A program made the position numbers and the translations under genes. A stretch of 64,000 nucleotides of DNA from Mycolicibacterium sp. CH28 (GTDB lineage Bacteria; Actinomycetota; Actinomycetes; Mycobacteriales; Mycobacteriaceae). The notes beneath the pieces were generated by a model. That model saw only the letters and a program-made list of their open reading frames with translations, did not search any database and had not been told where the DNA came from. Location of the stretch: positions 62,001 to 126,000 of the forward strand of contig NZ_SRLQ01000017.1 in the NCBI RefSeq assembly GCF_004745805.1, in the 5' to 3' direction. This document shows positions 25,904-34,325 of this stretch, piece by piece; positions within the stretch are counted from its first letter, which is position 1, and every line of letters begins with the position of its first letter.

Positions 25904-26470
25904 ATGCTCGACGACGGCGCCCAGATCGGCATTCGGGCGTCCCGACGGCTCGCCGCGCTCGGTACGGTCACGATGACACCCGGACTCACCGAGGACGAAC
26001 TGACCCGGATCGAGGATGAGTTCGACTTCGAATTCGCCGACGACCATCGATCGTTTCTGGCCACTGGTCTGCCGATTGGCGATTCATGGCCCGACTGGCG
26101 GGACGCACCGCGGCGGAGCCTGCAGCAGCGGTTGCAGCTCCCCAGTGAGGGAATCCTGTTCGCGGTCGAGTGGCGGGAATTCTGGGGTGCCGACTGGGGA
26201 GTCCGCCCGGCCCGGATGAAGGACGCGCTGCGCAGCGCGAACTACCACCTGGCACGGGCGCCGCGGCTGGTGCCGGTGCGGTCCCATCACTACCTTCCCG
26301 CCGGCCGCGGCGGTCCCGGCCACCCCGTGTTGTCGGCGTACCAGGCCGAGGTAACCTGCTGCGGCAGTGACATTTCCGCCTATATCGAGCGGGAGTTCGG
26401 GTATATCGAGCCAGGCACGTCGCAGCTGGCGACGTCGACGGTGCGGTTCTGGTCCGACCTGATCGGTTGA
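25904..26470 (+). CDS. SMI1/KNR4 (SUKH)-like protein
   Basis: A 188-residue cytosolic protein. After a short N-terminal segment it reads LTEDELTRIEDEFDFEFADD, the opening helices of SUKH/SMI1-KNR4 domains, with GDSWPDWRDAP and a late FGYIEPG. In bacteria this fold is common among immunity proteins of contact-dependent toxins but also in housekeeping proteins; no toxin gene adjoins it. ATG 25904 has a TAGGCT hexamer ending six bases before it. ATG 25973 is an alternative that removes 23 residues outside the domain. Confidence 0.68.
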   Translation: MLDDGAQIGIRASRRLAALGTVTMTPGLTEDELTRIEDEFDFEFADDHRSFLATGLPIGDSWPDWRDAPRRSLQQRLQLPSEGILFAVEWREFWGADWGVRPARMKDALRSANYHLARAPRLVPVRSHHYLPAGRGGPGHPVLSAYQAEVTCCGSDISAYIEREFGYIEPGTSQLATSTVRFWSDLIG

Positions 26471-26471
26471 G

Positions 26472-27272
26472 TCATTGCCCATTGCTGGTCTGGCCGAGCC
26501 CCAGCGTGTAGGACGTCATCGACAGTGACCCGTACGTGCAGCCTTCGGTGAGCACGTCGACATCGCCACCGCTGACGGCGGCCAGCCCCGCGAAGTACAG
26601 CAGCGGCAGAAAATGATCCGGGGTGGGCACCGCGGCGGCGTAGTCGGCGTTTTCACGCAGCCGGACGGACTCCGCGGGCGCATTCAGTAACTGCGCGCGC
26701 GCCGTGTCATCGAAGCGCCGCGCCCAGTCGAATCCCTTGTCCCCCAAGACCGGATCCATACGGCCCAGATTGTGAACGACGTTGCCGCTGCCCAGGATCA
26801 GCACGCCGCGCTCGCGCAACGCCGCCAGCTTGGCGCCCAGTTCCAGGTGGTATTCGAGGGGCTTGTAGGCGTTGATGGACAACTGCACCACCGGCACCGA
26901 GGCGTCCGGAAAGGCATGCACGAGCACTGACCAGGTGCCGTGGTCGATGCCCCAGCTGTCCAGGTCGGCCCCCACCCAGGTCGGCTTGACCACGTCGGCG
27001 ATCTCCTCGGCCAACTCCGGTAGGCCCGGAGCCGGGTACTGCACGGCGAAGAGGTCGGCGGGAAAGCCGTAGAAGTCGTGGATGGTGCGTGGCACCGCCA
27101 TCGCGGTCACGGCGGTGGCATTGATGTACCAGTGCGCGCTTATCGCCAGGATGGCCCGCGGCCTCGGCACCGATTGGCCGAATGCCTGCCACGCCGAGGT
27201 GTGCCGGTTGAGCTCCAGGGCGTTCATCGGGCTGCCGTGCCCGATGAACGCGGCCGGCATGGGTGCGGTCAT
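26472..27272 (-). CDS. DODA/YgiD-type extradiol aromatic ring-opening dioxygenase
   Basis: A 266-residue class III extradiol dioxygenase of the 4,5-DOPA dioxygenase (YgiD) branch. Metal-ligand histidines are visible in the opening AAFIGHGSPMNAL, in ISAHWYIN and in GVLILGSGNVVHNLGRM; GIDHGTWSVLVHAFP is a conserved family stretch. It would cleave catechol-type rings using Fe2+ or Zn2+. It lies between convergent and codirectional genes with no obvious aromatic catabolic neighbours. The ATG is preceded by TTAACT at six bases, consistent with leaderless transcription. Confidence 0.85.
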   Translation of the reverse strand: MTAPMPAAFIGHGSPMNALELNRHTSAWQAFGQSVPRPRAILAISAHWYINATAVTAMAVPRTIHDFYGFPADLFAVQYPAPGLPELAEEIADVVKPTWVGADLDSWGIDHGTWSVLVHAFPDASVPVVQLSINAYKPLEYHLELGAKLAALRERGVLILGSGNVVHNLGRMDPVLGDKGFDWARRFDDTARAQLLNAPAESVRLRENADYAAAVPTPDHFLPLLYFAGLAAVSGGDVDVLTEGCTYGSLSMTSYTLGLGQTSNGQ

Positions 27273-27317
27273 GGATCTAGTTAACCGTGGAACGGCATGA
27301 TCTGTTCCGGTTGCGGA

Positions 27318-28205
27318 TCACTCGCTATGGGTGAGTTGGTCGGTGTACGCACTGCTTGCGCTGCCCTTGAGTTTGGCGGCGTCGAAGCCGTAGCCGACCT
27401 CGTCACCCCGGATGGCGCGCAGCGGGTCCTCGAAGTCGCGGAAGTAACCCATGGCCCATGCACCCTCCTGGTAGCCGATCAGCTTGAGGAGGTCGTCGTC
27501 GAGGGTCCGCGCGACTTCGGTTGGTACGGAGAGGAATTGGTTTTCCTCCTGGCGCACCCAGCCAACGCAGTAGTTGACGTTGATGGCACGCCGGACCTTG
27601 TCGCTGCGGTTGGCGGCGCCGCTGTGCACGATCTTGCCGGAGTAGAGCAGGACCGAACCGCGCGACATCTCGGCCTGCAGGCACTCGTCGTCGGTGTAAT
27701 CGGTCGGCTTCTTGTCGCCGACCTGGCTGCCCGGCACGACCCGGGTGGCGCCCATCTCGGCGGTGTAGTCGGTCATCGCCCAGAGCGTGTTGCACTGCAC
27801 GTGGTAGTCGTCGGGAAACGGGTAGAAGTCGAACGCGTTCTGGTCGCGGTGCAATGCCTGGTCCGATTCACCGGGTTCGATCGAGATGACCTGGGTCAGC
27901 ATCAGCTGGAAAGCGCTGGCGTGGCCCAGGAAGTCGTTGCAAACCCCCAGGATGGTCGGGTCCTGGATCAGGGTGCGGCAGGCCGACGAGCGGGCGATGA
28001 GCGCACCGGTGCGCCGGGTTTTGTGGCCGATCATCGCGTTGTAGCCCATCGGTGTCGCGTCGAGGTATGGCGCCAATTCGTCGGTGATGGTGTCCATCAG
28101 CGAGTCCGGAACCAGGTTGTCGACGATGACGTAGCCGTCGCGGCGTAGGTGGTCGGCAAGGTCGGCCGGGGACGTGGTGGCCGGAACATGCGTCAACGCG
28201 GTCAT
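27318..28205 (-). CDS. phytanoyl-CoA dioxygenase (PhyH) family protein
   Basis: A 295-residue Fe(II)/2-oxoglutarate oxygenase. The 2-His-1-Asp facial triad is visible as ALHRDQNAF (HxD) and the distal KIVHSGAANRS, whose Arg would hold 2-oxoglutarate. MGATRVVPGSQVGDKKP is the typical PhyH core strand. Such enzymes hydroxylate lipid acyl chains or small metabolites; the substrate here is not assignable. It may be cotranscribed with the ring-cleavage dioxygenase downstream, 45 bp away. Confidence 0.86.
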   Translation of the reverse strand: MTALTHVPATTSPADLADHLRRDGYVIVDNLVPDSLMDTITDELAPYLDATPMGYNAMIGHKTRRTGALIARSSACRTLIQDPTILGVCNDFLGHASAFQLMLTQVISIEPGESDQALHRDQNAFDFYPFPDDYHVQCNTLWAMTDYTAEMGATRVVPGSQVGDKKPTDYTDDECLQAEMSRGSVLLYSGKIVHSGAANRSDKVRRAINVNYCVGWVRQEENQFLSVPTEVARTLDDDLLKLIGYQEGAWAMGYFRDFEDPLRAIRGDEVGYGFDAAKLKGSASSAYTDQLTHSE

Positions 28206-28261
28206 GGCTCAATTATCGAGGGACATGTGTGTTGACCAGGTAAAACGGCGTCACACACCCG

Positions 28262-28975
28262 TTACGGCTGGCGCCGCTTGGTCGTGAGCGGCTTGCGGGC
28301 GACCTTCCCCGCTGCGGCGCGGGCGGCCTGCTTGGCCAGGGTCTTCTCCCGCGCGGTGCGCTTGGGCGCCGGCTGAGCAGGCCCCCGCGACGAACCGGGT
28401 TTACGGCCCCGCACGATCCCGGTGAACTCCTCGACCAATGCCGACGGTGGCCCTTCGGGGAAGGCGAGCGCCACAGCACACGTCGGTGCGTCGGCGATCG
28501 GGCGATACGTGAGGTCCTTGCGGTGATACAGCCGGGCCAGCGACTGGGGGACGATGAGCGCACCCAGCCCTGCCGCGACGAGTTCTATTGCATCCTCGGT
28601 GGTTTCGGGGCGGTGATCGACCGGTGTGCCAGGAGCGTCCGCCCAGGCGACGACGTCGTCGAGTGGCAGCAGGATCGGCTCGCCGTCGAGGTCGGCGGAG
28701 GTGATTTCGTCGGCGGCGGCGAGAAGGTGGTCGGTAGGCACCACGGCCACCGTCGTCTCCTCGTAGAGCGGGATGACGGCCAACGCGGAGGTGTCGGCCG
28801 GCAGCCGGAGCAACGCCACGTCGACGATCCCGGCCCGCACTTCGGCGGCCGCGTCGGCCGCGGCGATGGCGCGCAATGTCAGCCGAACGTCGGGGTGGCG
28901 CTCGGCCCAGGTCCGCGCCCACTTCGCGGGCGTCCCCCCGGGGACGTACCCAAGGGTGAGCGAGGGCTGGGTCAC
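28262..28975 (-). CDS. LysR-type substrate-binding domain protein lacking the HTH
   Basis: A 237-residue protein consisting of a LysR effector-binding domain (LTLGYVPGGTPAKWARTWAE at the start, then GIVDVALLRLP and AAGLGALIVPQSLARLYHR) with no N-terminal helix-turn-helix. A basic tail of about 45 residues, rich in Lys and Arg, replaces it at the C terminus and could contact nucleic acid. It diverges from a DUF5997 gene 28 bp away. The pair looks functionally linked, perhaps as a two-protein regulator. A degenerate stand-alone sensor is the alternative. Confidence 0.8.
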   Translation of the reverse strand: MTQPSLTLGYVPGGTPAKWARTWAERHPDVRLTLRAIAAADAAAEVRAGIVDVALLRLPADTSALAVIPLYEETTVAVVPTDHLLAAADEITSADLDGEPILLPLDDVVAWADAPGTPVDHRPETTEDAIELVAAGLGALIVPQSLARLYHRKDLTYRPIADAPTCAVALAFPEGPPSALVEEFTGIVRGRKPGSSRGPAQPAPKRTAREKTLAKQAARAAAGKVARKPLTTKRRQP

Positions 28976-29003
28976 GGCATCAGGCTACCGATAGGGTGAT
29001 TCC

Positions 29004-29390
29004 ATGAGCAGGCCCAACGCGCAGTCCATGAAACCCGCTACGGCGGCGAAGAAGCTGGATGTGTACCTGCCCGCGACGCCTGCGGAGTTCCAGGAGAACG
29101 CGATCACCCGCGACGAGGTGGCCGCCCTGCTGGCGGATCCGCCGCAGTGGCTCAAGGACCTCCGCAAGAACGGGCCGCACCCGAAGAACCTCGTGGCCGC
29201 CAAACTGGGCGTCTCGATCTCCGGTCTGACGCGCGGTGGCATCACCGAAGCGCTGACCACCGAGCAGATCAATCAGCTGTTGGAGGACAAGCCGGAGTGG
29301 CTGGTCGCCGAGCGTGAGAGCTATCAGAACGTGCTCAGCGAGGAGCGACGGCTGAAGGCGCTGCATGCGGAGAAAGCTCGCAAGGGCTGA
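29004..29390 (+). CDS. DUF5997 family protein
   Basis: A 128-residue protein opening with QSMKPATAAKKLDVYLPATP. The centre GPHPKNLVAAKLGVSISGLT and TEALTTEQINQLLEDKPEWL is helical and resembles a helix-turn-helix. DUF5997 proteins occur widely in actinobacteria; I know of no assigned function. The start is supported by TAGGGT (28992-28997) six bases upstream. The gene is divergent from the HTH-less LysR-type sensor, an arrangement worth noting because one protein has the sensor and the other a possible DNA-binding helix pair. Confidence 0.78.
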   Translation: MSRPNAQSMKPATAAKKLDVYLPATPAEFQENAITRDEVAALLADPPQWLKDLRKNGPHPKNLVAAKLGVSISGLTRGGITEALTTEQINQLLEDKPEWLVAERESYQNVLSEERRLKALHAEKARKG

Positions 29391-29454
29391 CCGCGCAAAA
29401 ATCGCAGAATCATCGCTCTCGGTTCCGACTCGACGCACCGGTACGCTGCCGCAG

Positions 29455-29979
29455 ATGACCTCACCACTTGAATGGGTGCGCAGGAATCCGATTGCGGCGG
29501 CAACCGTCGTCTACGTCGGCTACTCGGCGGTGATGCTCAGGCTGGATAATCGGATGCGCGCCACAGGCGGTCCAGGAATTATCCCCTTGGAGCTCGCAGG
29601 CAGCGCGGCCAAAGCGGAAGAAATCCTGGTCCGATGGGGTGAGGCGGGCCAGCGGGCAGCGCGCCAGTCAATGTGGCTCGACTTCGGGTACATGAGCAGC
29701 TACGGAGCTTTACTGGGATTGCTCATCGAGCATCGCCGTCGACGACGCGGCCACCCGGCATGGCTACCGGCCCTGGCCGCCAGCGCCGTCGTGGGCGACG
29801 CAGTTGAGGGAGTCGCGCTGATCCGCGTTCTCGACGGACAGAACATCGCGATGAACGCCCGTATCGCCCAGGTGGCGGCCTTGATCAAGTTCGCGATCCT
29901 CGCCGGGGCGCTCGGCTACTCCGGTTATCCAGGCAAACAGTCCTCTGACTTCCGAGTCGAAATTCGCCCTTTCGCCTGA
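29455..29979 (+). CDS. membrane protein of unknown function
   Basis: A 174-residue protein with about four hydrophobic helices (near residues 14-30, 73-90, 100-120 and 140-160) and a basic cytoplasmic loop EHRRRRRGHP. The start ATG 29455 has TACGCT (29442-29447) seven bases upstream, fitting leaderless transcription; an earlier in-frame start at 29365 overlaps the DUF5997 gene and is less likely. No family recognised. A short stem (GCCTG/CAGGC) just after the stop may end the transcript. Confidence 0.65.
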   Translation: MTSPLEWVRRNPIAAATVVYVGYSAVMLRLDNRMRATGGPGIIPLELAGSAAKAEEILVRWGEAGQRAARQSMWLDFGYMSSYGALLGLLIEHRRRRRGHPAWLPALAASAVVGDAVEGVALIRVLDGQNIAMNARIAQVAALIKFAILAGALGYSGYPGKQSSDFRVEIRPFA

Positions 29980-30280
29980 CTTGCACAGGCTCGTCAGCAG
30001 GGTAACCCTGTAGGGCAGGAGGTGGCTTTTACCGGATTTATCCGTACGCCCTTCGGCGCATTTCACAATTGCATTCCTCATACGCGTGACCCCCTTTGCA
30101 ATGATCGTTGACGCGTATCCAATAACTTCCGATACTGCGAAGTCCACGAGAAACCCCAGAGGACCAACGGTCATGAACACTATGGCTGCCATCGTCAGCC
30201 TGAGAACACCACCTCCCAGGGACGCCAACCGTAGTCGGCGTTTCGGCAAATTCAGTTGTAAAGCGTCATGCTGTTGAGCC
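29980..30280. other. intergenic stretch of lower GC, no confident gene
   Basis: This 301-bp gap separates the convergent membrane-protein and nrdE genes. Its GC content is visibly lower than that of its surroundings. A minus-strand frame here (TTG start near 30249) has atypical codon use and runs antisense into the neighbouring gene, so it is not called. A weak stem lies at its left end. Confidence 0.5.
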
Positions 30281-32446
30281 CTACAGCATGCAGGACACGC
30301 AACCCTCGACTTCGGTGCCTTCCAGAGCCATCTGGCGCAGCCGGATGTAGTACAGCGTCTTGATGCCCTTGCGCCAGGCGTAGATCTGCGCCTTGTTCAC
30401 ATCGCGCGTGCTGGCAGTGTCCTTGAAGAACAGCGTCAGACTCAGGCCCTGGTCCACGTGCTGGGTGGCCGCGGCATAGGTGTCGATGATCTTCTCGTAG
30501 CCGATCTCATACGCATCCTGGTAGTACTCCAGGTTGTCGTTCGTCAGGTACGGCGCCGGGTAGTAGACGCGGCCGATCTTGCCTTCCTTGCGGATCTCGA
30601 TCTTGCTCGCCACCGGGTGGATGGAGCTGGTCGAGTGGTTGATGTAGGAGATCGATCCGGTCGGCGGAACAGCCTGCAGGTTCTGGTTGTAGATGCCGTT
30701 GGTCTGCACCGATTCCTTGAGTCGCCGCCAATCCTCCTGCGTCGGAATGCGAATGCCGGCCTCGACGAACAGCTGGCGCACCCGCTCGGTCGCCGGCTCC
30801 CACACCTGTTCGGTGTACTTGTCGAAGAACTCCCCACTGGCGTACTTCGACTTCTCGAAGCCCTTGAACGTCGTCCCGCGTTCGGTGGCGATCTTGTTCG
30901 ACGCCCGCAGCGCGTGGTAGAGCACCGTGTAGAAGTACATGTTGGTGAAGTCGATGCCCTCGTCGGACCCGTAGTAGATCCGTTCGCGCGCCAGGTATCC
31001 GTGCAGGTTCATCTGTCCGAGGCCGATGGCGTGCGCGTCGTGGTTACCCTGCTCGATGGACGGCACCGAGGTGATGTTGGTCTGGTCACTGACCGCGGTC
31101 AGCGCCCGGATCGCCACCTCGATGGTCTGGCCGAAGTCCGGCGAGTCCATCGCCTTGGCGATGTTCAGCGAGCCAAGGTTGCACGAGATGTCCTTGCCCA
31201 CTTTGGAATACGACAGGTCGTCGTTGAACTCCGACGGCGTCGAGACCTGCAGGATCTCCGAGCACAGGTTGGAGTGGGTGATCTTGCCAGCAATGGGATT
31301 AGCTCGATTGACCGTATCTTCGTACATGATGTACGGGTAGCCCGACTCGAACTGCAGCTCGGCCAGGGTCTGGAAGAACTCACGGGCCTTGATCTTGGTC
31401 TTGCGGATCCGCGCGTCGTCGACCATCTCGTAGTACTTCTCGGTGACCGAGATGTCGGCGAACGGCACCCCGTAGACGCGCTCGACGTCGTACGGCGAGA
31501 ACAGGTACATGTCCTCGTTCTTGCGAGCCAGCTCAAAGGTGATGTCGGGGATCACCACACCCAGCGAGAGCGTCTTGATCCGGATCTTCTCGTCGGCGTT
31601 CTCCCGCTTGGTGTCCAGGAAGCGGTAGATGTCGGGGTGGTGGGCGTGCAGGTAGACCGCGCCCGCACCTTGGCGCGCACCGAGCTGGTTGGCGTAGGAG
31701 AACGAGTCCTCCAGCAGCTTCATGATCGGGATGACGCCCGAGCTCTGGTTCTCGATGTTCTTGATCGGCGCGCCGTGCTCACGAATGTTGGTCAGCAGCA
31801 ACGCAACTCCACCGCCGCGCTTGGACAGCTGCAGCGCGGAGTTGATCGAGCGACCGATCGACTCCATGTTGTCCTCGATGCGCAGCAGGAAGCAGCTGAC
31901 CGGTTCGCCGCGCTGCTTCTTGCCGGAGTTGAGGAACGTCGGGGTAGCCGGCTGGAACCGGCCGTCGATGATCTCGTCGACCAACTTCTCGGCCAGCGTG
32001 GTGTCGCCGGCGGCCAGGGTGAGCGCCACCATCACCACGCGGTCCTCGAAGCGCTCCAGGTAGCGCTTCCCGTCGAAGGTCTTCAGCGTGTAGGACGTGT
32101 AGTACTTGAACGCGCCGAGGAAGGTCGGGAAACGGAACTTCTTGGCGTAGGCGCGATCCAGCAGCGACTTGACGAAGTTACGGGCGTACTGGTCGAGAAC
32201 CTCACGCTCGTAGTAGTTCTCACGAACCAGGTAGTCGAGCTTCTCGTCCTGGTTGTGGAAGAACACGGTGTTCTGGTTGACGTGTTCCAAGAAGTACTGG
32301 CGGGCCGCCAGCACGTCCTTGTCGAACTGGATCTTGCCGTTCGCGTCGTACAGATTCAGCATCGCGTTGAGGGCGTGGTAGTCGGTCTCCCCCGGCAACG
32401 CGTGCGTCGACGCTACAGGCTCTGTAGCTGTGACCGTTGGTGGCAC
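30281..32446 (-). CDS. nrdE: class Ib ribonucleotide reductase alpha subunit
   Basis: A 721-residue catalytic subunit that reduces ribonucleoside diphosphates. Active-site features include GEPVSCFLLRIEDNMESIG (first redox Cys), SNLCSEILQ and CNLGSLNI (radical Cys region with the NxCxE motif), and the C-terminal EGCVSCML redox pair that accepts electrons from NrdH. There is no N-terminal ATP-cone, as in class Ib. GTG 32446 is chosen as start; it overlaps nrdI by 34 bp. M. tuberculosis counterpart: Rv3051c. Confidence 0.95.
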   Translation of the reverse strand: MPPTVTATEPVASTHALPGETDYHALNAMLNLYDANGKIQFDKDVLAARQYFLEHVNQNTVFFHNQDEKLDYLVRENYYEREVLDQYARNFVKSLLDRAYAKKFRFPTFLGAFKYYTSYTLKTFDGKRYLERFEDRVVMVALTLAAGDTTLAEKLVDEIIDGRFQPATPTFLNSGKKQRGEPVSCFLLRIEDNMESIGRSINSALQLSKRGGGVALLLTNIREHGAPIKNIENQSSGVIPIMKLLEDSFSYANQLGARQGAGAVYLHAHHPDIYRFLDTKRENADEKIRIKTLSLGVVIPDITFELARKNEDMYLFSPYDVERVYGVPFADISVTEKYYEMVDDARIRKTKIKAREFFQTLAELQFESGYPYIMYEDTVNRANPIAGKITHSNLCSEILQVSTPSEFNDDLSYSKVGKDISCNLGSLNIAKAMDSPDFGQTIEVAIRALTAVSDQTNITSVPSIEQGNHDAHAIGLGQMNLHGYLARERIYYGSDEGIDFTNMYFYTVLYHALRASNKIATERGTTFKGFEKSKYASGEFFDKYTEQVWEPATERVRQLFVEAGIRIPTQEDWRRLKESVQTNGIYNQNLQAVPPTGSISYINHSTSSIHPVASKIEIRKEGKIGRVYYPAPYLTNDNLEYYQDAYEIGYEKIIDTYAAATQHVDQGLSLTLFFKDTASTRDVNKAQIYAWRKGIKTLYYIRLRQMALEGTEVEGCVSCML

Positions 32447-32895
32447 GTGTCCTTGTCCTTCCAGAATTCGGTGAGTTCCGCACGAACGGCTTCCACGTCC
32501 TCGGCGGTCCCCATCATTTCGAAGCGATAGAGAAACGGCACCTGGCATTTGTGGGAGACCAGCGCCCCCGCAAAGCAATACTCGGCACCGAATTGGGTGT
32601 TGCCGGCTCCGATCACGCCACGGATCAAAGACCGGTTGTGTGGGTTGTTCAAGAAGGCGATGACCTGCTTGGGCACATACCCCTTGGCGTCGTAGGTCGG
32701 GCCGTCACCCCTGCCCCTGCCGTAGGTCGGCAGCAGCAGTACGTAGGGCTCGTGAACCTCGATCCGGTCATGTAGTGGAATCCGGATAGCGGGCAGGCCA
32801 AGCCTCTGCACGAAACGGTGGGTGTTCTCCGAAACGCTGGAGAAGTACACCAGCCGCCCCGGGCGGCCGAGGCTCGGGCTGCCATCCGGATCCAT
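32413..32895 (-). CDS. nrdI: ribonucleotide reductase flavodoxin NrdI
   Basis: A 160-residue flavodoxin-like protein that supplies oxidant for assembly of the NrdF Mn2-tyrosyl radical cofactor. FMN phosphate loop: VYFSSVSENTHRFV near residue 16; LPTYGRGRGDG and IGAGNTQFGAEYCFAG are the other FMN-contact loops. It is the second gene of nrdHIE, 27 bp after nrdH, and its end overlaps nrdE in another frame, supporting translational coupling. Confidence 0.94.
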   Translation of the reverse strand: MDPDGSPSLGRPGRLVYFSSVSENTHRFVQRLGLPAIRIPLHDRIEVHEPYVLLLPTYGRGRGDGPTYDAKGYVPKQVIAFLNNPHNRSLIRGVIGAGNTQFGAEYCFAGALVSHKCQVPFLYRFEMMGTAEDVEAVRAELTEFWKDKDTCHQRSQLQSL

Positions 32896-32922
32896 CGTGC
32901 TCCCCCAGTGGCGCCCGGGTCG

Positions 32923-33162
32923 CTAGGCGCTGAGCGCGGCGCCGGTGAGGGCCTTGATGCGGTCGGGCCGGAAGCCGGACCAGTGGTCGCCGCCGGCAAC
33001 CACGACCGGCGCCTGGAGGTACCCCATCGCCATCACGTAGTCGCGGGCATCGGCGTCCTCGCTGATATCGACGACGTCGTAGGTGAGGCCCTGCTTGTCC
33101 AGGGCCTTGTAGGTCATGTTGCACTGCACGCAGGCGGGCTTGGTGTAGACGGTGATGGTCAT
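32923..33162 (-). CDS. nrdH: glutaredoxin-like NrdH redoxin
   Basis: A 79-residue thioredoxin-fold protein with the active site CVQC (residues 11-14) in the context TKPACVQCNMTYKALDKQG, and the substrate-specificity stretch WSGFRPDRI near the C terminus. NrdH transfers electrons from thioredoxin reductase to NrdE. It leads the nrdHIE operon, which is preceded by tandem NrdR boxes. Confidence 0.95.
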   Translation of the reverse strand: MTITVYTKPACVQCNMTYKALDKQGLTYDVVDISEDADARDYVMAMGYLQAPVVVAGGDHWSGFRPDRIKALTGAALSA

Positions 33163-33359
33163 CTGCGGTGGGCTCCTCAGCGAAACATGGAGATGGACTC
33201 AGGTCGGTCACAGGACAGGCTGTGCGCAGGCACTCACGAACTTTCAGCGAGCTTTCGGACGTCGAAATCCCTGCCCAGCGAAGTCGCTCGGACCGGCATC
33301 TCAGCTCCGATTCAGGCGCTCCGGCGGACCTGTGACTCTCGGGTCTGTCGGCCTCTCAG

Positions 33360-33407
33360 ACACTACACCTAGTGGCCGATAGCGAGAAGAGGTACAACAT
33401 GTTCTGA
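33360..33407 (-). promoter_or_regulatory. tandem NrdR boxes upstream of nrdHIE
   Basis: ACACTACACCTAGTGG (33360-33375) matches the NrdR consensus acaCwAtATaTwGtgt at about 12 of 16 positions. A second, weaker site GTACAACATGTTCTGA starts exactly 32 bp later (33392-33407). The spacing is identical to that upstream of nrdF in this window, which supports joint control of both loci. Confidence 0.72.
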
Positions 33408-33695
33408 ATAACATTTCTGAAATTCCCTGGTCGTAACCACCTATCCGGCCCCCGATCCGGCGTGTCGCATGTCACAACACGCCGATCGGCGGCTCCAGGG
33501 CCCAGGTCTACCACCGGGTACCGACATCGGCGCCACGACGACCCCAAGCCGCTACCCGCGGAGCGATGACTCTAGCTGCCGGCCACTGGCCGCGACACCT
33601 CGGTGCGCGCCGGCCGGCCGGCACCGGAACGGCGCCTGGTCACCGTCGAACAATGGATAGGCGACGAGCCGATCGCCGTCGCACCGAAGCCGTGC
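33408..33695. other. intergenic region between nrdHIE and the FMN reductase gene
   Basis: Beyond the NrdR boxes about 290 bp remain without a convincing gene on either strand. Short frames present here lack ribosome binding sites and family resemblance. The left part probably holds the nrdH promoter and upstream elements. Confidence 0.45.
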
Positions 33696-34238
33696 TCAGC
33701 CCACCTCGGCGGCGAGCTTGCCGACCACATCGCGCACCGCGGTGGCTACCTCGGCATTCTCGCGGGGGTGCTTATCGTCGAACGCGGTCGTCTGGAGCGA
33801 GAGCTTCACATCCTCCACGACGCGCGGTCCCGCGATCCCGAACGACTTGCGCGTCTCGTCATGCGCCCATACCCCGCCGTACTGACCCAGCGCCGCCCCG
33901 ATGACCGCTACCGGCTTGTCCTTGAGCGCGCCGTCGCCGTAAGGGCGGGACAGCCAGTCGATGGCGTTCTTCAGCACACCCGGGATGCTGCCGTTGTATT
34001 CGGGAGTGACCACCAGCGCGGCATCAGCCTCAGCGGCCGCGGCGCGCAATGCCGCGACGGCGGGGTGCGCATCTTCGGTGTCGATGTCCTCGTTGTAGTG
34101 CGGCAGATCCCCCAGGCCCTCGTACAGGGCGACGGTGACGCCCTCCGGAGCCGACTCCACCGCAAGCTCAGCAAGCTGGCGGTTCACCGACGCGGCCCGA
34201 AGACTTCCCACCAATGCGAGCACCTTGACGTCTGCCAT
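33696..34238 (-). CDS. NADPH-dependent FMN reductase (Rv3054c homologue)
   Basis: A 180-residue flavodoxin-fold reductase of the chromate/azoreductase type. The FMN phosphate loop is LVGSLRAASVNRQLAELA near residue 10, and the isoalloxazine loop is the family hallmark VVTPEYNGSIPGVLKNAIDW. It would reduce quinones, azo compounds or metals using NADPH. It is divergent from a TetR gene, with a 20-bp perfect palindrome between them, so it is almost certainly the regulated partner. The start follows the conserved MADVKVLALVGS. Confidence 0.9.
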   Translation of the reverse strand: MADVKVLALVGSLRAASVNRQLAELAVESAPEGVTVALYEGLGDLPHYNEDIDTEDAHPAVAALRAAAAEADAALVVTPEYNGSIPGVLKNAIDWLSRPYGDGALKDKPVAVIGAALGQYGGVWAHDETRKSFGIAGPRVVEDVKLSLQTTAFDDKHPRENAEVATAVRDVVGKLAAEVG

Positions 34239-34277
34239 CTCTGCAATCCTTCCGTTGTCCCGATCTTCGCACGACAC

Positions 34278-34297
34278 AACCGGACCATGGTCCGGTT
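34278..34297. promoter_or_regulatory. 20-bp palindromic TetR operator
   Basis: AACCGGACCATGGTCCGGTT is a perfect 20-bp palindrome between the divergent FMN reductase and TetR genes. It covers the -35 region of the TetR promoter, whose -10 is TAAAGT at 34313-34318, and lies 40 bp before the reductase start, so one bound repressor could block both promoters. Confidence 0.75.
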
Positions 34298-34325
34298 TAT
34301 TTCCCGCTGAGCTAAAGTGTGTGGG

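Noticed and set aside
29764..30249. Minus-strand frame (161 codons) in the lower-GC gap before nrdE
   Set aside because: TTG start, codon use unlike its neighbours, and its second half is antisense to the membrane protein gene. A short real peptide cannot be excluded but is not supported.
30458..32530. 690-codon plus-strand frame opposite nrdE
   Set aside because: Antisense shadow of nrdE; low-complexity Val/Arg/Asp composition and no recognisable fold.
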